Shown one piece after another: positions 10,998-23,299 of a stretch of 64,000 nt of DNA; position 1 is the stretch's first letter; every line of letters begins with the position of its first letter. A program made the translations under genes and the position numbers. The notes below the pieces were generated by a model. That model was given only the letters and a program-made list of their open reading frames with translations. It did no database searches and had not been told where the DNA came from. The stretch lies in contig UCKU01000005.1 of NCBI GenBank assembly GCA_900473185.1, positions 62,001 through 126,000 on the forward strand, given 5' to 3'. Source of the DNA: Hyphomicrobiales bacterium. Its GTDB lineage: Bacteria > Pseudomonadota > Alphaproteobacteria > Rhizobiales > Rhizobiaceae.

Positions 10998-12260
10998 ATG
11001 GTAGAAAAGCGCATTCAGCCACTTGCCCGCGATGCAATGGCCTATGTTCTCGCCGGCGGCAGGGGAAGCCGCCTCAAGGAACTGACTGACCGACGCGCCA
11101 AACCGGCCGTCTATTTCGGCGGCAAGGCGCGCATCATCGATTTCGCATTGTCCAATGCCTTGAATTCCGGCATCCGCCGTATCGGCGTCGCTACCCAATA
11201 CAAGGCACATTCGCTGATCCGCCATATGCAGCGTGGCTGGAACTTCTTCCGGCCGGAGCGTAACGAGAGCTTCGACATTCTGCCCGCATCACAGCGCGTT
11301 TCCGAAACGCAGTGGTATGAAGGCACTGCCGACGCCGTCTATCAGAACATCGATATCATCGAGGATTACGGCGTCGAATACATGGTCATCCTCGCCGGTG
11401 ACCATATCTACAAGATGGATTATGAATACATGCTCCAGCAGCATGTCGATACCGGCGCGGACGTGACAATCGGCTGCCTGGAAGTCCCGCGCATGGAAGC
11501 GGTCGGTTTCGGCGTCATGCATGTCAACGAGAAGGACGAAATCTTCGCCTTCATCGAAAAGCCGGCCGATCCGCCAGGCATTCCGGATAAGCCGGATTTC
11601 GCTCTCGCCTCCATGGGCATCTACGTCTTCCGCACGAAGTTCCTCATCGAGGCACTACGCCGTGATGCCTCCGATCCGACCTCCAGCCGCGATTTCGGCA
11701 AGGATATCATCCCCTATATCGTCGAGCACGGTAAAGCGGTCGCCCACCGTTTCGCCAAGTCTTGCGTGCGTTCGGATTTCGAACACGAGCCTTACTGGCG
11801 CGACGTTGGTACGATCGATGCCTACTGGCAGGCCAATATCGATCTGACGGCCATCGTTCCGGCCCTCGATATCTATGACAAGTCCTGGCCGATCTGGACC
11901 TATGCCGAGATCACCCCACCCGCGAAATTCGTCCATGACGACGAAGACCGCCGCGGTTCGGCAACCTCGTCCGTCGTTGCCGGCGACTGCATTATCTCAG
12001 GCGCAAGCCTCAACCGGAGCCTTCTCTTCACCGGTGTCAGGGCCAATTCCTTCTCCAAGCTGGACGGAGCGGTCATCCTGCCCAACGTGAAAATCGGCCG
12101 GCGCGCGCAGCTCAAAGATGTTGTGATCGACCATGGTGTCGTCATTCCGGAAGGTCTTGTCGTCGGCGAGGATCCGGAGCTCGACGCGCGGCGCTTCAGA
12201 CGGACCGAAAGCGGCATTTGCCTGATCACGCAACCGATGATCGACAAGCTGGATATCTGA
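10998..12260 (+). CDS. glgC: Glucose-1-phosphate adenylyltransferase
   Basis: A 420-residue ADP-glucose pyrophosphorylase, the committed step of glycogen synthesis. The N-terminal nucleotidyltransferase motif is [16 protein letters not shown], followed by [18 protein letters not shown]. The C-terminal part is a left-handed beta-helix. The start at 10998 is set by GGGAGGAG 5 nt upstream; a longer in-frame reading from TTG 10962 would overlap glgB and lacks a ribosome-binding site. The enzyme is known to be allosterically controlled in this bacterial group, so flux is set here as well as by transcription. Confidence 0.97.
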   Translation: MVEKRIQPLARDAMAYVLAGGRGSRLKELTDRRAKPAVYFGGKARIIDFALSNALNSGIRRIGVATQYKAHSLIRHMQRGWNFFRPERNESFDILPASQRVSETQWYEGTADAVYQNIDIIEDYGVEYMVILAGDHIYKMDYEYMLQQHVDTGADVTIGCLEVPRMEAVGFGVMHVNEKDEIFAFIEKPADPPGIPDKPDFALASMGIYVFRTKFLIEALRRDASDPTSSRDFGKDIIPYIVEHGKAVAHRFAKSCVRSDFEHEPYWRDVGTIDAYWQANIDLTAIVPALDIYDKSWPIWTYAEITPPAKFVHDDEDRRGSATSSVVAGDCIISGASLNRSLLFTGVRANSFSKLDGAVILPNVKIGRRAQLKDVVIDHGVVIPEGLVVGEDPELDARRFRRTESGICLITQPMIDKLDI

Positions 12261-12263
12261 CTT

Positions 12264-13706
12264 ATGAAAGTTCTTTCGGTTTCGTCCGAAGTCTTCCCTT
12301 TGATCAAGACAGGGGGCCTTGCCGACGTGGCAGGCGCCCTGCCAACAGCCCTCAAATCCTTCGGCGTTGAAACCAAGACCCTTATGCCCGGATATCCCAG
12401 CGTCATGAGGATGCTGCAGAATCCGGTCGTCCGGCTGGAGTTTCCGGATTTGCTCGGCCAGCCGGCAAGAGTGCTGGAGGTAGAGCATCAGGGTCTCGAT
12501 ATCCTCGTGCTCGACGCGCCCGCCTATTACGATCGCCCGGGCGGTCCCTATCTCGATACGACCGGCAAGGATCACCCGGACAACTGGCGCCGTTTTGCCG
12601 CCCTTTCGCTGGCTGGTTCCGAAATCGCCGCAGGCCTATTGCCTGGCTGGCGGCCGGATCTCGTCCATGCCCATGACTGGCAGGCCGCCATGGTGCCGGT
12701 CTATATGCGCTATTATCCGACGCCCGAACTGCCGAGCATCCTGACGATCCACAACATCGCCTTCCAGGGCCAGTTCGGCGCCGATATCTTCCCCGGCCTG
12801 CGTCTGCCGCCCCATGCCTTTGCCACCGAAAGCATCGAATATTACGGCACCGTCGGTTTCCTGAAGGGCGGCCTGCAGACTGCCTCGGCAATCACCACCG
12901 TCAGTCCCTCCTATGCCGACGAGATCCTCACTCCCGAATTCGGCATGGGTCTCGAAGGCGTCATCGCCAGCCGCCGCGACGTACTGCATGGCATCGTCAA
13001 TGGCATCGATGCTGACATCTGGAACCCGGCGACTGATCCGGTCGTCCACACGCATTACGGCCCGACGACGCTGAAAAACCGTCTGGAGAACCGCAGGTCG
13101 ATCGAGGAATTCTTCCATCTCGACCATGACGACGCGCCGATCTTCTGCGTCATCAGCCGGCTGACCTGGCAAAAAGGCATGGATCTTGTCGCAAGCACTG
13201 CAGATAAGATCGTCGCACTCGGCGGCAAGCTCGTCGTGCTCGGATCCGGCGAGGCAGCCCTCGAAGGTGCGCTGCTCGCCGCCGCCAACCGCAACCCCGG
13301 CCGAATCGGCGTTTCCATCGGTTACAACGAGCCGATGTCGCACCTCATGCAGGCCGGCTGCGACGCAATCATCATCCCGTCACGCTTCGAGCCTTGCGGT
13401 CTTACCCAGCTCTATGGCCTGCGTTACGGCTGCGTGCCGATCGTGGCGCGCACCGGCGGTCTCAACGATACCGTGATCGATGCCAATCATGCCGCACTTG
13501 CGGCAAAGGTGGCGACAGGCATACAATTCGCACCTGTAAACGAAGAAAGCATGCTACAGGCACTGCGCCGCGCCATGCACCTTTACGCGGATCAAAAAGT
13601 CTGGACCCAATTGCAAAAGCAGGGCATGAAGTCGGATGTCTCTTGGGAGAAGAGCGCCGAACGTTATGTTGCCCTGTATTCAAGCCTCGTCTCGAAAGGC
13701 ATGTGA
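12264..13706 (+). CDS. glgA: Glycogen synthase (ADP-glucose)
   Basis: A 480-residue GT5 glycosyltransferase that extends alpha-1,4-glucan from ADP-glucose. The ADP-glucose-binding motif [13 protein letters not shown] lies near residue 15, and the C-terminal half has [17 protein letters not shown] with the conserved Glu. It starts 3 nt after the glgC stop. Normal length. Confidence 0.97.
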   Translation: MKVLSVSSEVFPLIKTGGLADVAGALPTALKSFGVETKTLMPGYPSVMRMLQNPVVRLEFPDLLGQPARVLEVEHQGLDILVLDAPAYYDRPGGPYLDTTGKDHPDNWRRFAALSLAGSEIAAGLLPGWRPDLVHAHDWQAAMVPVYMRYYPTPELPSILTIHNIAFQGQFGADIFPGLRLPPHAFATESIEYYGTVGFLKGGLQTASAITTVSPSYADEILTPEFGMGLEGVIASRRDVLHGIVNGIDADIWNPATDPVVHTHYGPTTLKNRLENRRSIEEFFHLDHDDAPIFCVISRLTWQKGMDLVASTADKIVALGGKLVVLGSGEAALEGALLAAANRNPGRIGVSIGYNEPMSHLMQAGCDAIIIPSRFEPCGLTQLYGLRYGCVPIVARTGGLNDTVIDANHAALAAKVATGIQFAPVNEESMLQALRRAMHLYADQKVWTQLQKQGMKSDVSWEKSAERYVALYSSLVSKGM

Positions 13707-15344
<1,638 letters not shown>

Positions 15345-15357
15345 TCCCGGGGGGCAT

Positions 15358-17328
15358 ATGGGGGGCAACAGTTCCGCACAGGGCGGCGCCATCGTTTTCG
15401 AAACGGGCGTTGAATTTTCTGTCTGGTCGCATCATGCAGCGCAGATCGATCTCTGCCTCTTCGACGATGACGGCAAGGAATATGCACGGCTCCCCATGGC
15501 TCGCGACAGTGACCATGTTTTCCGTCTTTTCGTCGATGGAGTGAAGGAAGGCGCGCGCTACGGCTACCGCGCCGACGGCATTTATGCTCCGGATAACGGC
15601 CTGTGGTTCGACCCCTCGAAACTGCTGATCGATCCCTATGCCAAGGCGGTCGATGGGCCTTTCCGTTATGACCCGCGGCTCGGCATCTTCGGCGAAGATA
15701 CGCAGCACCTGATCCCGAAGTCGGTCGTCACCAAAGACGCGCCCCTCAAAAGCCGAAAGCCGCTCTTCAAACCGGGCGGCTTTATTTATGAGGTGGCGGT
15801 CAAGCCCTTCACCATCCTGCATCCGGACGTGCCGGAAGCTCAGCGCGGCACCGTCGCCGCTCTGGCCCATCCCTCCGTTATCGCTCACCTGAAGCGCATC
15901 GGCGTCGATGCCGTCGAGCTGATGCCGATCACTGCCTGGATCGACGAGCGCCATCTGCCGCCGCTCGGGCTAACGAATGGCTGGGGCTACAATCCCGTTG
16001 CCTTCATGGCACTCGATCCGCGTATCGTGCCGGGTGGTATCGCGGAGCTCAGCGAAACAGTGGCGAAGCTGCAGGAGGAAGGCATCGCCGTCATCCTCGA
16101 CCTTGTTTTCAACCATACGGGCGAAAGCGACAGATACGGCCCGACGCTGTCGCTGCGCGGTATCGATAATCTCAGCTACTACCGCCACGTAGCGGACCGG
16201 CCATCCGTGCTCGTCAACGATACCGGCACCGGAAATACGGTCGCCTGCGACCATCCCTACGTCCAGCGGCTCATCATCGACAGCTTGCGCCATTTCGTCC
16301 GCAATGCCGGCATCGACGGCTTCCGTTTCGACCTCGCTCCCGTTCTCGGCCGCACCGCAAACGGCTTCGATCGCAATGGCACGCTGGCCGCGATCCTCGC
16401 CGACGACCTGCTCGCCGATCGCATCATGATCGCCGAACCCTGGGATATCGGCCCAAGCGGCTATCAGCTCGGCAATTTCCCGGCACCCTTCCTGGAGTGG
16501 AACGACCGTGCCCGCGATGACATCAGGTGCTACTGGCGTGGCGATGGCTGGAAGACGGGTTCGCTCGCAACCGTGCTGGCCGGCTCGTCGAACATCTTCT
16601 CAGCCAATGGCGGAACAGAGACCCGCAGCGTCAATTTCCTCGCCGCCCATGACGGTTTCACACTCATCGACCTCGTGTCCTATAGCGGCAAGCACAATGA
16701 GGCGAACGGCGAGAACAATCGCGACGGCCACAACGAGAACCATTCCTGGAACAACGGCGTCGAAGGTGAAACCGCCTATCCCGTCATCCGGGAACGCCGC
16801 AAGGCCGATGTCATGGCGCTTATCTCCACCCTCTTTGCCAGCCGCGGCAGCGTGATGTTGACGGCCGGCGACGAAGGCGGCCGCACGCAGCACGGCAACA
16901 ACAATGCCTATTGCCAGGACAATGAGATCACCTGGATCGACTGGAAGCTACTAGACGAAGACCTGATCGCCCATACCGCCTTCGTCGCCACGCTTCGCCG
17001 CCGCTTCTCGGTCTTCTCCGACCTCGCCTTCTTCTCTGGTAACGGCGATGTACAGTGGATTTCGCTCGCCGGCGAGCCGATGACAACAGGCGAATGGGAA
17101 ACGCCCTCGCTCTCCACCCTCGGCATGGTGCTTGCGACGCGCGATCGTTCCAACCGCAAAGAGACCCGCCTCGCCGTGCTCTTCAACCGCTCCGAACAAC
17201 ATCAACTCTTCACGCTTCCCTCAGCCGGCGAAGCAAGCTGGCGCCAACTTTTGCCGGATGGCGCAAGGAAAGTCGGCGGCCGCGCTACCGTTGAGCCGCG
17301 TTCGATCGCCTTTTTCGTGGAAAATTGA
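15358..17328 (+). CDS. glgX: Glycogen debranching enzyme
   Basis: A 656-residue GH13 isoamylase-type enzyme that removes alpha-1,6 branches from phosphorylase limit dextrin. The CBM48 region is at about residues 8-100, the barrel has VELMPITAW and DLVFNHTGESDRYGP, the nucleophile is in GFRFDLAPVLGR, the acid in IAEPWDIGP, and HNEANGENNRDGHNENHSW is typical of GlgX. The start at 15358 follows GGGGGG. It is the last gene of the operon. The 87 nt after it contain imperfect repeats (AACCCGC and GCGGGTTT far apart) but no convincing terminator. Confidence 0.94.
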   Translation: MGGNSSAQGGAIVFETGVEFSVWSHHAAQIDLCLFDDDGKEYARLPMARDSDHVFRLFVDGVKEGARYGYRADGIYAPDNGLWFDPSKLLIDPYAKAVDGPFRYDPRLGIFGEDTQHLIPKSVVTKDAPLKSRKPLFKPGGFIYEVAVKPFTILHPDVPEAQRGTVAALAHPSVIAHLKRIGVDAVELMPITAWIDERHLPPLGLTNGWGYNPVAFMALDPRIVPGGIAELSETVAKLQEEGIAVILDLVFNHTGESDRYGPTLSLRGIDNLSYYRHVADRPSVLVNDTGTGNTVACDHPYVQRLIIDSLRHFVRNAGIDGFRFDLAPVLGRTANGFDRNGTLAAILADDLLADRIMIAEPWDIGPSGYQLGNFPAPFLEWNDRARDDIRCYWRGDGWKTGSLATVLAGSSNIFSANGGTETRSVNFLAAHDGFTLIDLVSYSGKHNEANGENNRDGHNENHSWNNGVEGETAYPVIRERRKADVMALISTLFASRGSVMLTAGDEGGRTQHGNNNAYCQDNEITWIDWKLLDEDLIAHTAFVATLRRRFSVFSDLAFFSGNGDVQWISLAGEPMTTGEWETPSLSTLGMVLATRDRSNRKETRLAVLFNRSEQHQLFTLPSAGEASWRQLLPDGARKVGGRATVEPRSIAFFVEN

Positions 17329-17415
17329 TCCACGAAACCCGCGAGTGCGAATCGTTATCGCAATCGTCACGAATGCGCGATAAGGCTTGCGGCTGCGGGT
17401 TTTTACGAGGAATGC

Positions 17416-17904
17416 ATGGTCATGGAAATTTCGCTCTCGGATGTCCGGGAGCTGGTTGGCACGGAAACAGGATTATCTGACTGGATTCTCGTCGATCAGA
17501 AGATGATTGATGCCTTTGCCGAGGCAACCGGCGACCATCAGTTCATTCACGTCGATCCTGTTCGCGCAGCAGCCGAAAGTCCCTTCGGCGGAACCATCGC
17601 CCATGGCTTCCTGACGCTCTCGCTGCTGTCGACGATGAATTACAATTGCCTGCCCAAGGTGCGCGAGCAGACGATGGGCATCAATTACGGCTTCGACAAA
17701 GTCCGCTTCATGTCGCCAGTCAAGAGCGGCACCCGCATCCGCGGCCACTTCGTGCTCTCGGACGCCCGCTTCCGCGGCGCCGGCATGCTGATGACGACCT
17801 ATGATGTCTCGATCGAAATCGAGAACGAAAAGAAGCCGGCGCTGACCACCCGCTGGATCACCATCATCCAGTTCGACCCGAAAGATCGGCCAGAAGACGC
17901 CTAA
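17416..17904 (+). CDS. MaoC-family (R)-hydratase-like protein
   Basis: A 162-residue single hot-dog protein with the hydratase 2 motif: AFAEATGDHQFIHVDP holds the catalytic Asp/His pair, followed by GGTIAHGFLTLSLL. Proteins of this type, including NodN, hydrate enoyl-CoA; the actual substrate is not predictable. The start at 17416 has GAGG 5 nt upstream. It is probably a single gene: it lies 87 nt after glgX and ends 15 nt from the convergent soxG. Confidence 0.85.
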   Translation: MVMEISLSDVRELVGTETGLSDWILVDQKMIDAFAEATGDHQFIHVDPVRAAAESPFGGTIAHGFLTLSLLSTMNYNCLPKVREQTMGINYGFDKVRFMSPVKSGTRIRGHFVLSDARFRGAGMLMTTYDVSIEIENEKKPALTTRWITIIQFDPKDRPEDA

Positions 17905-17919
17905 GGTTCTTTGCGGGCC

Positions 17920-18468
17920 TTAATGGCTCGCATCCTCGGCGCCTTCGGCAAGCAGCCCGAAGACATAATCCGAAAACGACCGCCAGCATTCCACCCGGAA
18001 CGTATCGTCCTCTGTGCGGAAGAGCACGATCTCGGCCTTGCCGAAGATTGTCCGCGAGCAAGCACCCACCGGGAAAATTTCCAGAGAGAGGTCCTGCGGG
18101 CAGCCGGCGGACAGCGTCGCCTGTGCACCCGGTCCGGAAACAATGATACCGACATTGCGGTGGGAGACATCGACCGCCGAATGCAGAACGTCAGCGCCGG
18201 AAAGAAGCGCCGGAAGATCCGAACCAGCCTCGTCAATTACGAGCCATTCGTCCGGGCCGAGCCAGAGCGCCGAACGCGCGCCCGCTCGGCCGGAGGTCTT
18301 GGGTGACGTCGGCAAAGTCAGTCCCAATGCGGAAGAGAGCGCCGATACGGATTCGGCCGGCGCACGCAGCGAAAGGCGGCTTGCGACCGACGCCACCGTC
18401 AGCCGCACCGTCGCCGAACCGGCAAGGAGACCGGAGAGAGCCGGCTTGCGAATTGCGACCTCAGCCAT
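17920..18468 (-). CDS. soxG: Sarcosine oxidase gamma subunit
   Basis: A 182-residue small subunit of heterotetrameric sarcosine oxidase, related to the C-terminal fold of aminomethyltransferases. Visible segments are LGLTLPTSPKTSG, LWLGPDEWLVI and the C-terminal GVECWRSFSDYVFGLL-like region. The ATG at 18468 is preferred because GGAGG lies 8 nt upstream, which gives an 8-nt overlap with the soxA stop; a longer start at 18492 would overlap more. It is the last gene of soxB-soxD-soxA-soxG, with only 15 nt to the convergent MaoC gene and no terminator visible. Confidence 0.92.
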   Translation of the reverse strand: MAEVAIRKPALSGLLAGSATVRLTVASVASRLSLRAPAESVSALSSALGLTLPTSPKTSGRAGARSALWLGPDEWLVIDEAGSDLPALLSGADVLHSAVDVSHRNVGIIVSGPGAQATLSAGCPQDLSLEIFPVGACSRTIFGKAEIVLFRTEDDTFRVECWRSFSDYVFGLLAEGAEDASH

Positions 18469-21454
18469 GGATACGGCCTCCTTCCTTGTCAAAGAACACC
18501 AGATCCGTCACCTCGACCGGAATGGTCCGGTCCGGCATCGGCACATAGAGCATTTCGCCCACCAGATTGCGGCCACCTTCAACCAGTGCAAAGGCAATCG
18601 AGCGGCCACAATTTTCAGACCAGTAGGCCGAGGTCACATGACCGAGCATCGTCATCGGCTTAGGCTGGTTCGGGTTGGCGACGATCTGCGCGCCCTCTTC
18701 GAGCACCAGCTTCGCATCCTTCGTCGCGAGACCGACGAGCTGCTTGCGGCCTTCCTTGACGAGATCTGGCCGCTTCAGCCCGCGAATGCCGACGAAATCC
18801 GCCTTTTTCTTCGAGACTGCCCAGGAGAGCCCGGCGTCATCAGGCGTCACCGTACCATCAGTATCCTGGCCGACGATGATGTAGCCCTTCTCAGCGCGCA
18901 GCACATGCATGGTCTCGGTGCCGTAGACGCAGGCGCCGAGTGGCTCGGCATTGGCCCAGACAGCCTCCAGCACCGACTGGCCGTAATCGGCAGGTACATT
19001 GATTTCAAAGCCCGTCTCGCCGGTGAAGGAGACACGGAAGAGACGCGCGGGAACGCCCGCCACCTGACACTCGGCGACACTCATATGCGGGAAGGCCTCG
19101 TTGGATATATCGAGCCCTTCGACCAGAGGCGCGACGATCTCGCGCGCCTTTGGCCCCTGGACGGCGATGACAGCCCATTGTTCGGTGACAGAGGTCAGCC
19201 ACACCTTCAGATGCGGGAACTCCGTCTGCAGGTAGTCCTCCATGTGGTTGAGAACACGCGGCGCCCCGCCGGTTGTGGTCGTCACATGGAAACGGTCATC
19301 GGAGAGACGACCAACGACGCCGTCGTCATAAACGAAGCCGTCTTCGCGCAGCATGATGCCGTAGCGGCATTTGCCTGGTTTCAGCGTGTCCCAGGCATTG
19401 GTGTACATGAGGTTCATGAATTCGGCGGCATCGGGTCCGACGATCTCGATCTTGCCGAGGGTCGAGGCGTCGAAGATACCGGCAACCTCTCGCGCCGTGC
19501 GGCATTCGCGGGCAACGGCCTGATGCATCGTTTCGCCGGCGCGCGGATAAAACCAGACGCGCTTCCAGTTGCCGACATCTTCGAAGACGGCCCCCTTGCC
19601 CTCTTCCCAGGCATGCAGCGGCGTCTTGCGCGTCGGGTCGAACAAGGCCCCACGCGAATGTGCGATCAGCGCTCCGTAAGTCACGGGCGTGTAAGGCGCA
19701 CGGAAAGTGGTAAGACCGACCTGCGGAATATCCTTGCCGAGCATTTCCGCGGCGATCGCCAGGCCATGCATGTTGGAAAGCTTGCCCTGGTCGGAGGCCA
19801 TGCCGTTCGTCGTGAAGCGCTTGATATGCTCGATCGAATGCATGCCCTCGCGCACCGCAAGGCGGATATCCTTGGCGCAGACATCGTGCTGAAAGTCGAT
19901 GAACGCCTTGGCATTCGTCTCCGGCCCGGCACCTTCGGCAGCGCCAATCATGCCGCCCGTCCAGTCGAAAGCCTGCTCGACGGAAATGCCGATCTTGCTG
20001 CCCGCCTGTCTGCCGACGGCCTGCGCCATCAGCTCGCCGGCGGCAAGCGATTCCTCGACGGTCTGCTGCAGACCATCCGTGCCATTGCACGCGCCGACGG
20101 AAAGGCAGTCCTGCGCATAGGTGCCGGGCAGGAAACGCTGCGTCTCGGCATCGAAGGCAACCTTGCCCCGCGACTGGGAGAAGAGATGCACGGAGGGTGT
20201 CCATCCGGCGCAGACGAGCAGCGCATCGACGCTGATCTTGCGCGGTGATCCGCCGCCGTTGCGCGCGACCGTCATCGACGAGATGCGCAGCGCACCCGAC
20301 GTATTGACGACCGACTGGCCGGTCAGCACATCGATGCCGAGCGTACGGGCTTCTGCCAATACTGCTGCACCCGGTGCCTGTCTACTATCGACGATCGCGG
20401 CGATCGAAACACCCGCCCGCTTCAGGTCGAAGGCCACCTCGTAGGCTGAATCGTGCGCGGTATAGATACCGACCTTCTGGCCGACCGCAACGCCATAATG
20501 ATTGAGATACATCCGCCCAGCCGAAGCGAGCATGATGCCCGGTCGGTCATTGTTCGGAAACACCATATGCCGCTCGATGGCGCCGGTCGCCAGGATGACG
20601 CGCTTGGCGCGGACCTGCCACAGCCGTTCGCGCGGCAGATCGCGGCCGGGGCGGGCGATATGATCCGTGACACGTTCGACGAGGCCGATGAAATTATGGT
20701 TGTAATAGCCGAAGGCCGTGGTTCGGGTCAGGACCTCCACGTTCTCCATGGCTTTCAGCCGCGCAAGGGTCTTCTGCACCCAGGCGTAACCATCAAGCCC
20801 ATCCACTTTCACGCCGGCATCGAAGCGCAACGCGCCGCCGGCTTCCGCCTGCTCGTCACAGAGGATGATTTTTGCGCCGGCTTCTGCAGCAGCCAATGCC
20901 GCCGAAAGACCGGCAATACCGGCACCGACGACCAGCACGTCGCAATGGGCATAACGGCTGGCATAGTGGTCGGGATCGTCTTCCGTGGGCGCGACGCCAA
21001 GACCGGCAGCACGGCGGATCATCGGCTCGTATACACGCTTCCACGCGGCCCGCGGCCACATGAATGTCTTGTAGTAGAAGCCCGCCGCGAAGAAGGGCGA
21101 GAACAGGTTGTTGACCGCGCCGACATCGAAGGAGAGCGACGGCCAACGGTTCTGCGACTTCACGATCATGCCGTCGAAGACTTCCTGCACGGTTGCCCGC
21201 ACATTCGGTTGCTTACGGGCGCTGTCGCGCGCGACATCGATCAGCGCATTCGGCTCCTCGGCTCCGGCCGAGAGAATCCCGCGCGGGCGATGATATTTGA
21301 ACGAACGGCCGACGAGGTGCACACCATGCGCAATCAAGGCGGAGGCGACAGTATCGCCTTCGAGCGCCGTATAGCTCTTGCCGTCGAAGGTGAAACGCGC
21401 GGTCCTGGCGGGCGTCAGTCGGCCCTTGCCGGCGATACGGTTCGCGCCGCTCAT
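18461..21454 (-). CDS. soxA: Sarcosine oxidase alpha subunit
   Basis: A 997-residue large subunit. It has an N-terminal ferredoxin-like region (FTFDGKSYTALEGDTVASAL), a dinucleotide-binding domain with VLVVGAGIAGLSAALAAAEAG (about residues 175-190), and a C-terminal GcvT-like domain with RAEKGYIIVGQDTDGT that binds tetrahydrofolate and takes the formaldehyde unit as 5,10-methylene-THF. The complex oxidises sarcosine to glycine with H2O2 release. It overlaps soxD by ATGA, as expected for a tightly coupled operon. Full length. Confidence 0.96.
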   Translation of the reverse strand: MSGANRIAGKGRLTPARTARFTFDGKSYTALEGDTVASALIAHGVHLVGRSFKYHRPRGILSAGAEEPNALIDVARDSARKQPNVRATVQEVFDGMIVKSQNRWPSLSFDVGAVNNLFSPFFAAGFYYKTFMWPRAAWKRVYEPMIRRAAGLGVAPTEDDPDHYASRYAHCDVLVVGAGIAGLSAALAAAEAGAKIILCDEQAEAGGALRFDAGVKVDGLDGYAWVQKTLARLKAMENVEVLTRTTAFGYYNHNFIGLVERVTDHIARPGRDLPRERLWQVRAKRVILATGAIERHMVFPNNDRPGIMLASAGRMYLNHYGVAVGQKVGIYTAHDSAYEVAFDLKRAGVSIAAIVDSRQAPGAAVLAEARTLGIDVLTGQSVVNTSGALRISSMTVARNGGGSPRKISVDALLVCAGWTPSVHLFSQSRGKVAFDAETQRFLPGTYAQDCLSVGACNGTDGLQQTVEESLAAGELMAQAVGRQAGSKIGISVEQAFDWTGGMIGAAEGAGPETNAKAFIDFQHDVCAKDIRLAVREGMHSIEHIKRFTTNGMASDQGKLSNMHGLAIAAEMLGKDIPQVGLTTFRAPYTPVTYGALIAHSRGALFDPTRKTPLHAWEEGKGAVFEDVGNWKRVWFYPRAGETMHQAVARECRTAREVAGIFDASTLGKIEIVGPDAAEFMNLMYTNAWDTLKPGKCRYGIMLREDGFVYDDGVVGRLSDDRFHVTTTTGGAPRVLNHMEDYLQTEFPHLKVWLTSVTEQWAVIAVQGPKAREIVAPLVEGLDISNEAFPHMSVAECQVAGVPARLFRVSFTGETGFEINVPADYGQSVLEAVWANAEPLGACVYGTETMHVLRAEKGYIIVGQDTDGTVTPDDAGLSWAVSKKKADFVGIRGLKRPDLVKEGRKQLVGLATKDAKLVLEEGAQIVANPNQPKPMTMLGHVTSAYWSENCGRSIAFALVEGGRNLVGEMLYVPMPDRTIPVEVTDLVFFDKEGGRIHG

Positions 21455-21792
21455 TGGGCCTCTCCTTCAGCTGCTTCATAGGTCTCGACCGGCGCATGTG
21501 GCTCGGCCACAGCCCCGATGCTAGGCTTCGGTTCGCCGGCCTTGTAGGTCATGATGAACTTGTCGCTGATAGTATCACGCGCCGCGTTGAAGAAGCGCCC
21601 GCAGCCGTGCATGTGCCGCCAGCGCTCGAAGATCAGGCCTTTCGGATTGTCGCGCAGGAAGAAATATTCCTCGAACTGCTCGTCCGAGATTGAGGCTATA
21701 TTGGCCGGCCGAACGATGTGGGCGTCACCGGCACCACGGAACTCGAGCTCGGAGCGCTCTTCCTGACAGTAAGGGCAATAGATCAGCAGCAT
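21451..21792 (-). CDS. soxD: Sarcosine oxidase delta subunit
   Basis: A 113-residue small subunit. Zinc ligands typical of the family are visible: Cys6 and Cys9 in LIYCPYCQEERSEL, and the His/Cys of RHMHGCGRFFN. The body YFFLRDNPKGLIFERW is diagnostic. It lies 12 nt after soxB and overlaps soxA by four bases. Confidence 0.95.
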   Translation of the reverse strand: MLLIYCPYCQEERSELEFRGAGDAHIVRPANIASISDEQFEEYFFLRDNPKGLIFERWRHMHGCGRFFNAARDTISDKFIMTYKAGEPKPSIGAVAEPHAPVETYEAAEGEAQ

Positions 21793-21804
21793 GTCGTCCT
21801 CCTG

Positions 21805-23058
21805 TCAGTGCGCGACGGCGGCAGCCGCCGCCTCGTCAATCAGCCGACCGGAGCGGAACCGCTCCAGCGTCAACCCGGCATTGAACTTGTGCACCTCGTC
21901 GCGGGCGATCAGATGGGCGAAGAGATTGGCCGAACCCGGTGTCGCCTTGAAACCGCCGGTGCCCCAGCCGCAATTGACGTAAAGTCCGGGAACCGGCGTC
22001 TTCGACTGGATGGCCGAACGGTCCGGCGTGTTGTCGACGATACCGCCCCACTGGCGCATCATCTTCACGCGGCGGAACATCGGGAAAAGCTCGCAAATGG
22101 CGTCGAGCGTATGCGTGATGATCTGAAGGCCACCAGTCTGGGAGTAGGAATTATACTGGTCCGTACCCGCACCGATGACGAGTTCCCCCTTGTCGGACTG
22201 CGAGATATAGGCATGCACCGTGTTCGACATGACGACGCAGGGAAAGATCGGCTTCAGCGGCTCGGAAACCAGTGCCTGCAGCGGGCTCGATTGCAGCGGC
22301 ACGCGCACGTCCGCCATCTTCATGATTGTTGTCGTGTGGCCGGCAGCCGACACGCCAATCTTCTTCGCGCCGATGAAGCCCCTGTTGGTCTCGACGCCGG
22401 TGACCCGACCGTCCGGGCCACGGCGAATGCCGGTGACTTCGCAATTCTGGATGATGTGCACGCCGCGGTCTGATGCCGCACGTGCGTAACCCCAGGCAAC
22501 CGCATCGTGACGCGCCGTGCCGCCGCGGCGCTGCAAGGCGGCACCATTGATCGGGTAGCGGGCCGTCGCCGAAATATCGAGCGGCGGACAGTAGGCCTTG
22601 GCCTGCTCGGGTGTCAGCCATTCATTGTCGATGCCGTAGAGCCGGTTGGCATGGATATGCCGCTTGAAGCTCTGCATGTCGTGCACATTGTGCGACAACA
22701 TCATGACACCGCGCGGCGAATACATGACATTGTAATTGAGCTCCTGCGACAGCCCTTCCCAGAGCTTCATCGAGTGCTCGTAAATGTGCATGCTCTCTTC
22801 ATAGAGGTAGTTGGAGCGGATGATCGTGGTGTTGCGGCCGGTATTGCCGCCACCAAGCCAGCCCTTTTCCAGCACCGCCACATTGGTTATGCCGTGCTCC
22901 TTGGCGAGGTAATAGGCTGCGCCCAGCCCATGGCCGCCGCCGCCGATGATGATGATGTCATATTCGGGTCGCGGCTCCGGCGAAGTCCACTGTTTTTCCC
23001 AGCCCCTGTGCCCGCGCAGAGCCTCCCGCGCTACGGCAAAAACCGAATATTTCCGCAT
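21805..23058 (-). CDS. soxB: Sarcosine oxidase beta subunit
   Basis: A 417-residue FAD-dependent DAO-family subunit with the N-terminal nucleotide motif IIIGGGGHGLGAAYYLA. The His in TARHDAVAWGYAR is at the place where FMN is covalently held in the family. It is the first gene of the operon; GGAGATGATGGCGG precedes the ATG. The divergent gap to the FecR gene holds the promoter. No glyA or folD gene is attached, so glycine and methylene-THF must feed pathways encoded elsewhere. Confidence 0.96.
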   Translation of the reverse strand: MRKYSVFAVAREALRGHRGWEKQWTSPEPRPEYDIIIIGGGGHGLGAAYYLAKEHGITNVAVLEKGWLGGGNTGRNTTIIRSNYLYEESMHIYEHSMKLWEGLSQELNYNVMYSPRGVMMLSHNVHDMQSFKRHIHANRLYGIDNEWLTPEQAKAYCPPLDISATARYPINGAALQRRGGTARHDAVAWGYARAASDRGVHIIQNCEVTGIRRGPDGRVTGVETNRGFIGAKKIGVSAAGHTTTIMKMADVRVPLQSSPLQALVSEPLKPIFPCVVMSNTVHAYISQSDKGELVIGAGTDQYNSYSQTGGLQIITHTLDAICELFPMFRRVKMMRQWGGIVDNTPDRSAIQSKTPVPGLYVNCGWGTGGFKATPGSANLFAHLIARDEVHKFNAGLTLERFRSGRLIDEAAAAAVAH

Positions 23059-23299
23059 CCGCCATCATCTCCTTCAGGCAAAGGCATTTTCGTCGTGGCC
23101 ATACAAATCGCAAATCGAATTGCGGCACAACGGTTCTTTTGCGACGTGAAAGAGCTTTTGTTTTGACACGGCGACGGCTGCATCGCCCCGCTTGGCCGCG
23201 ATCGGCCTTCGCAAATGCGACATAACCCTTTTCTCACCCAACAGGGCAGGCAGAACAGGTCTGCCGGAAATGTTAGTATCCCCTTATGTGGGGTGTAAG
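23059..23299. promoter_or_regulatory. Divergent promoter region, soxB / FecR-domain gene
   Basis: 241 bases with no gene. They must drive the sarcosine oxidase operon leftward and the FecR gene rightward. An imperfect palindrome GCAAATCGAATTGC (23109-23122) is the only symmetric element I notice, and its role is unknown. Confidence 0.35.

Noticed and set aside
8624..11014. 796-codon minus-strand frame opposite glgB
   Set aside because: glgB has all GH13 motifs in the plus frame; the antisense text has no recognisable domain.
17329..17415. Terminator after glgX
   Set aside because: AACCCGC and GCGGGTTT can pair only over a ~60-nt loop; there is no compact stem with T-tract.
18014..20248. 744-codon plus-strand frame opposite soxA/soxG
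   Set aside because: The minus strand encodes sarcosine oxidase subunits with correct overlaps; the plus frame is a shadow.
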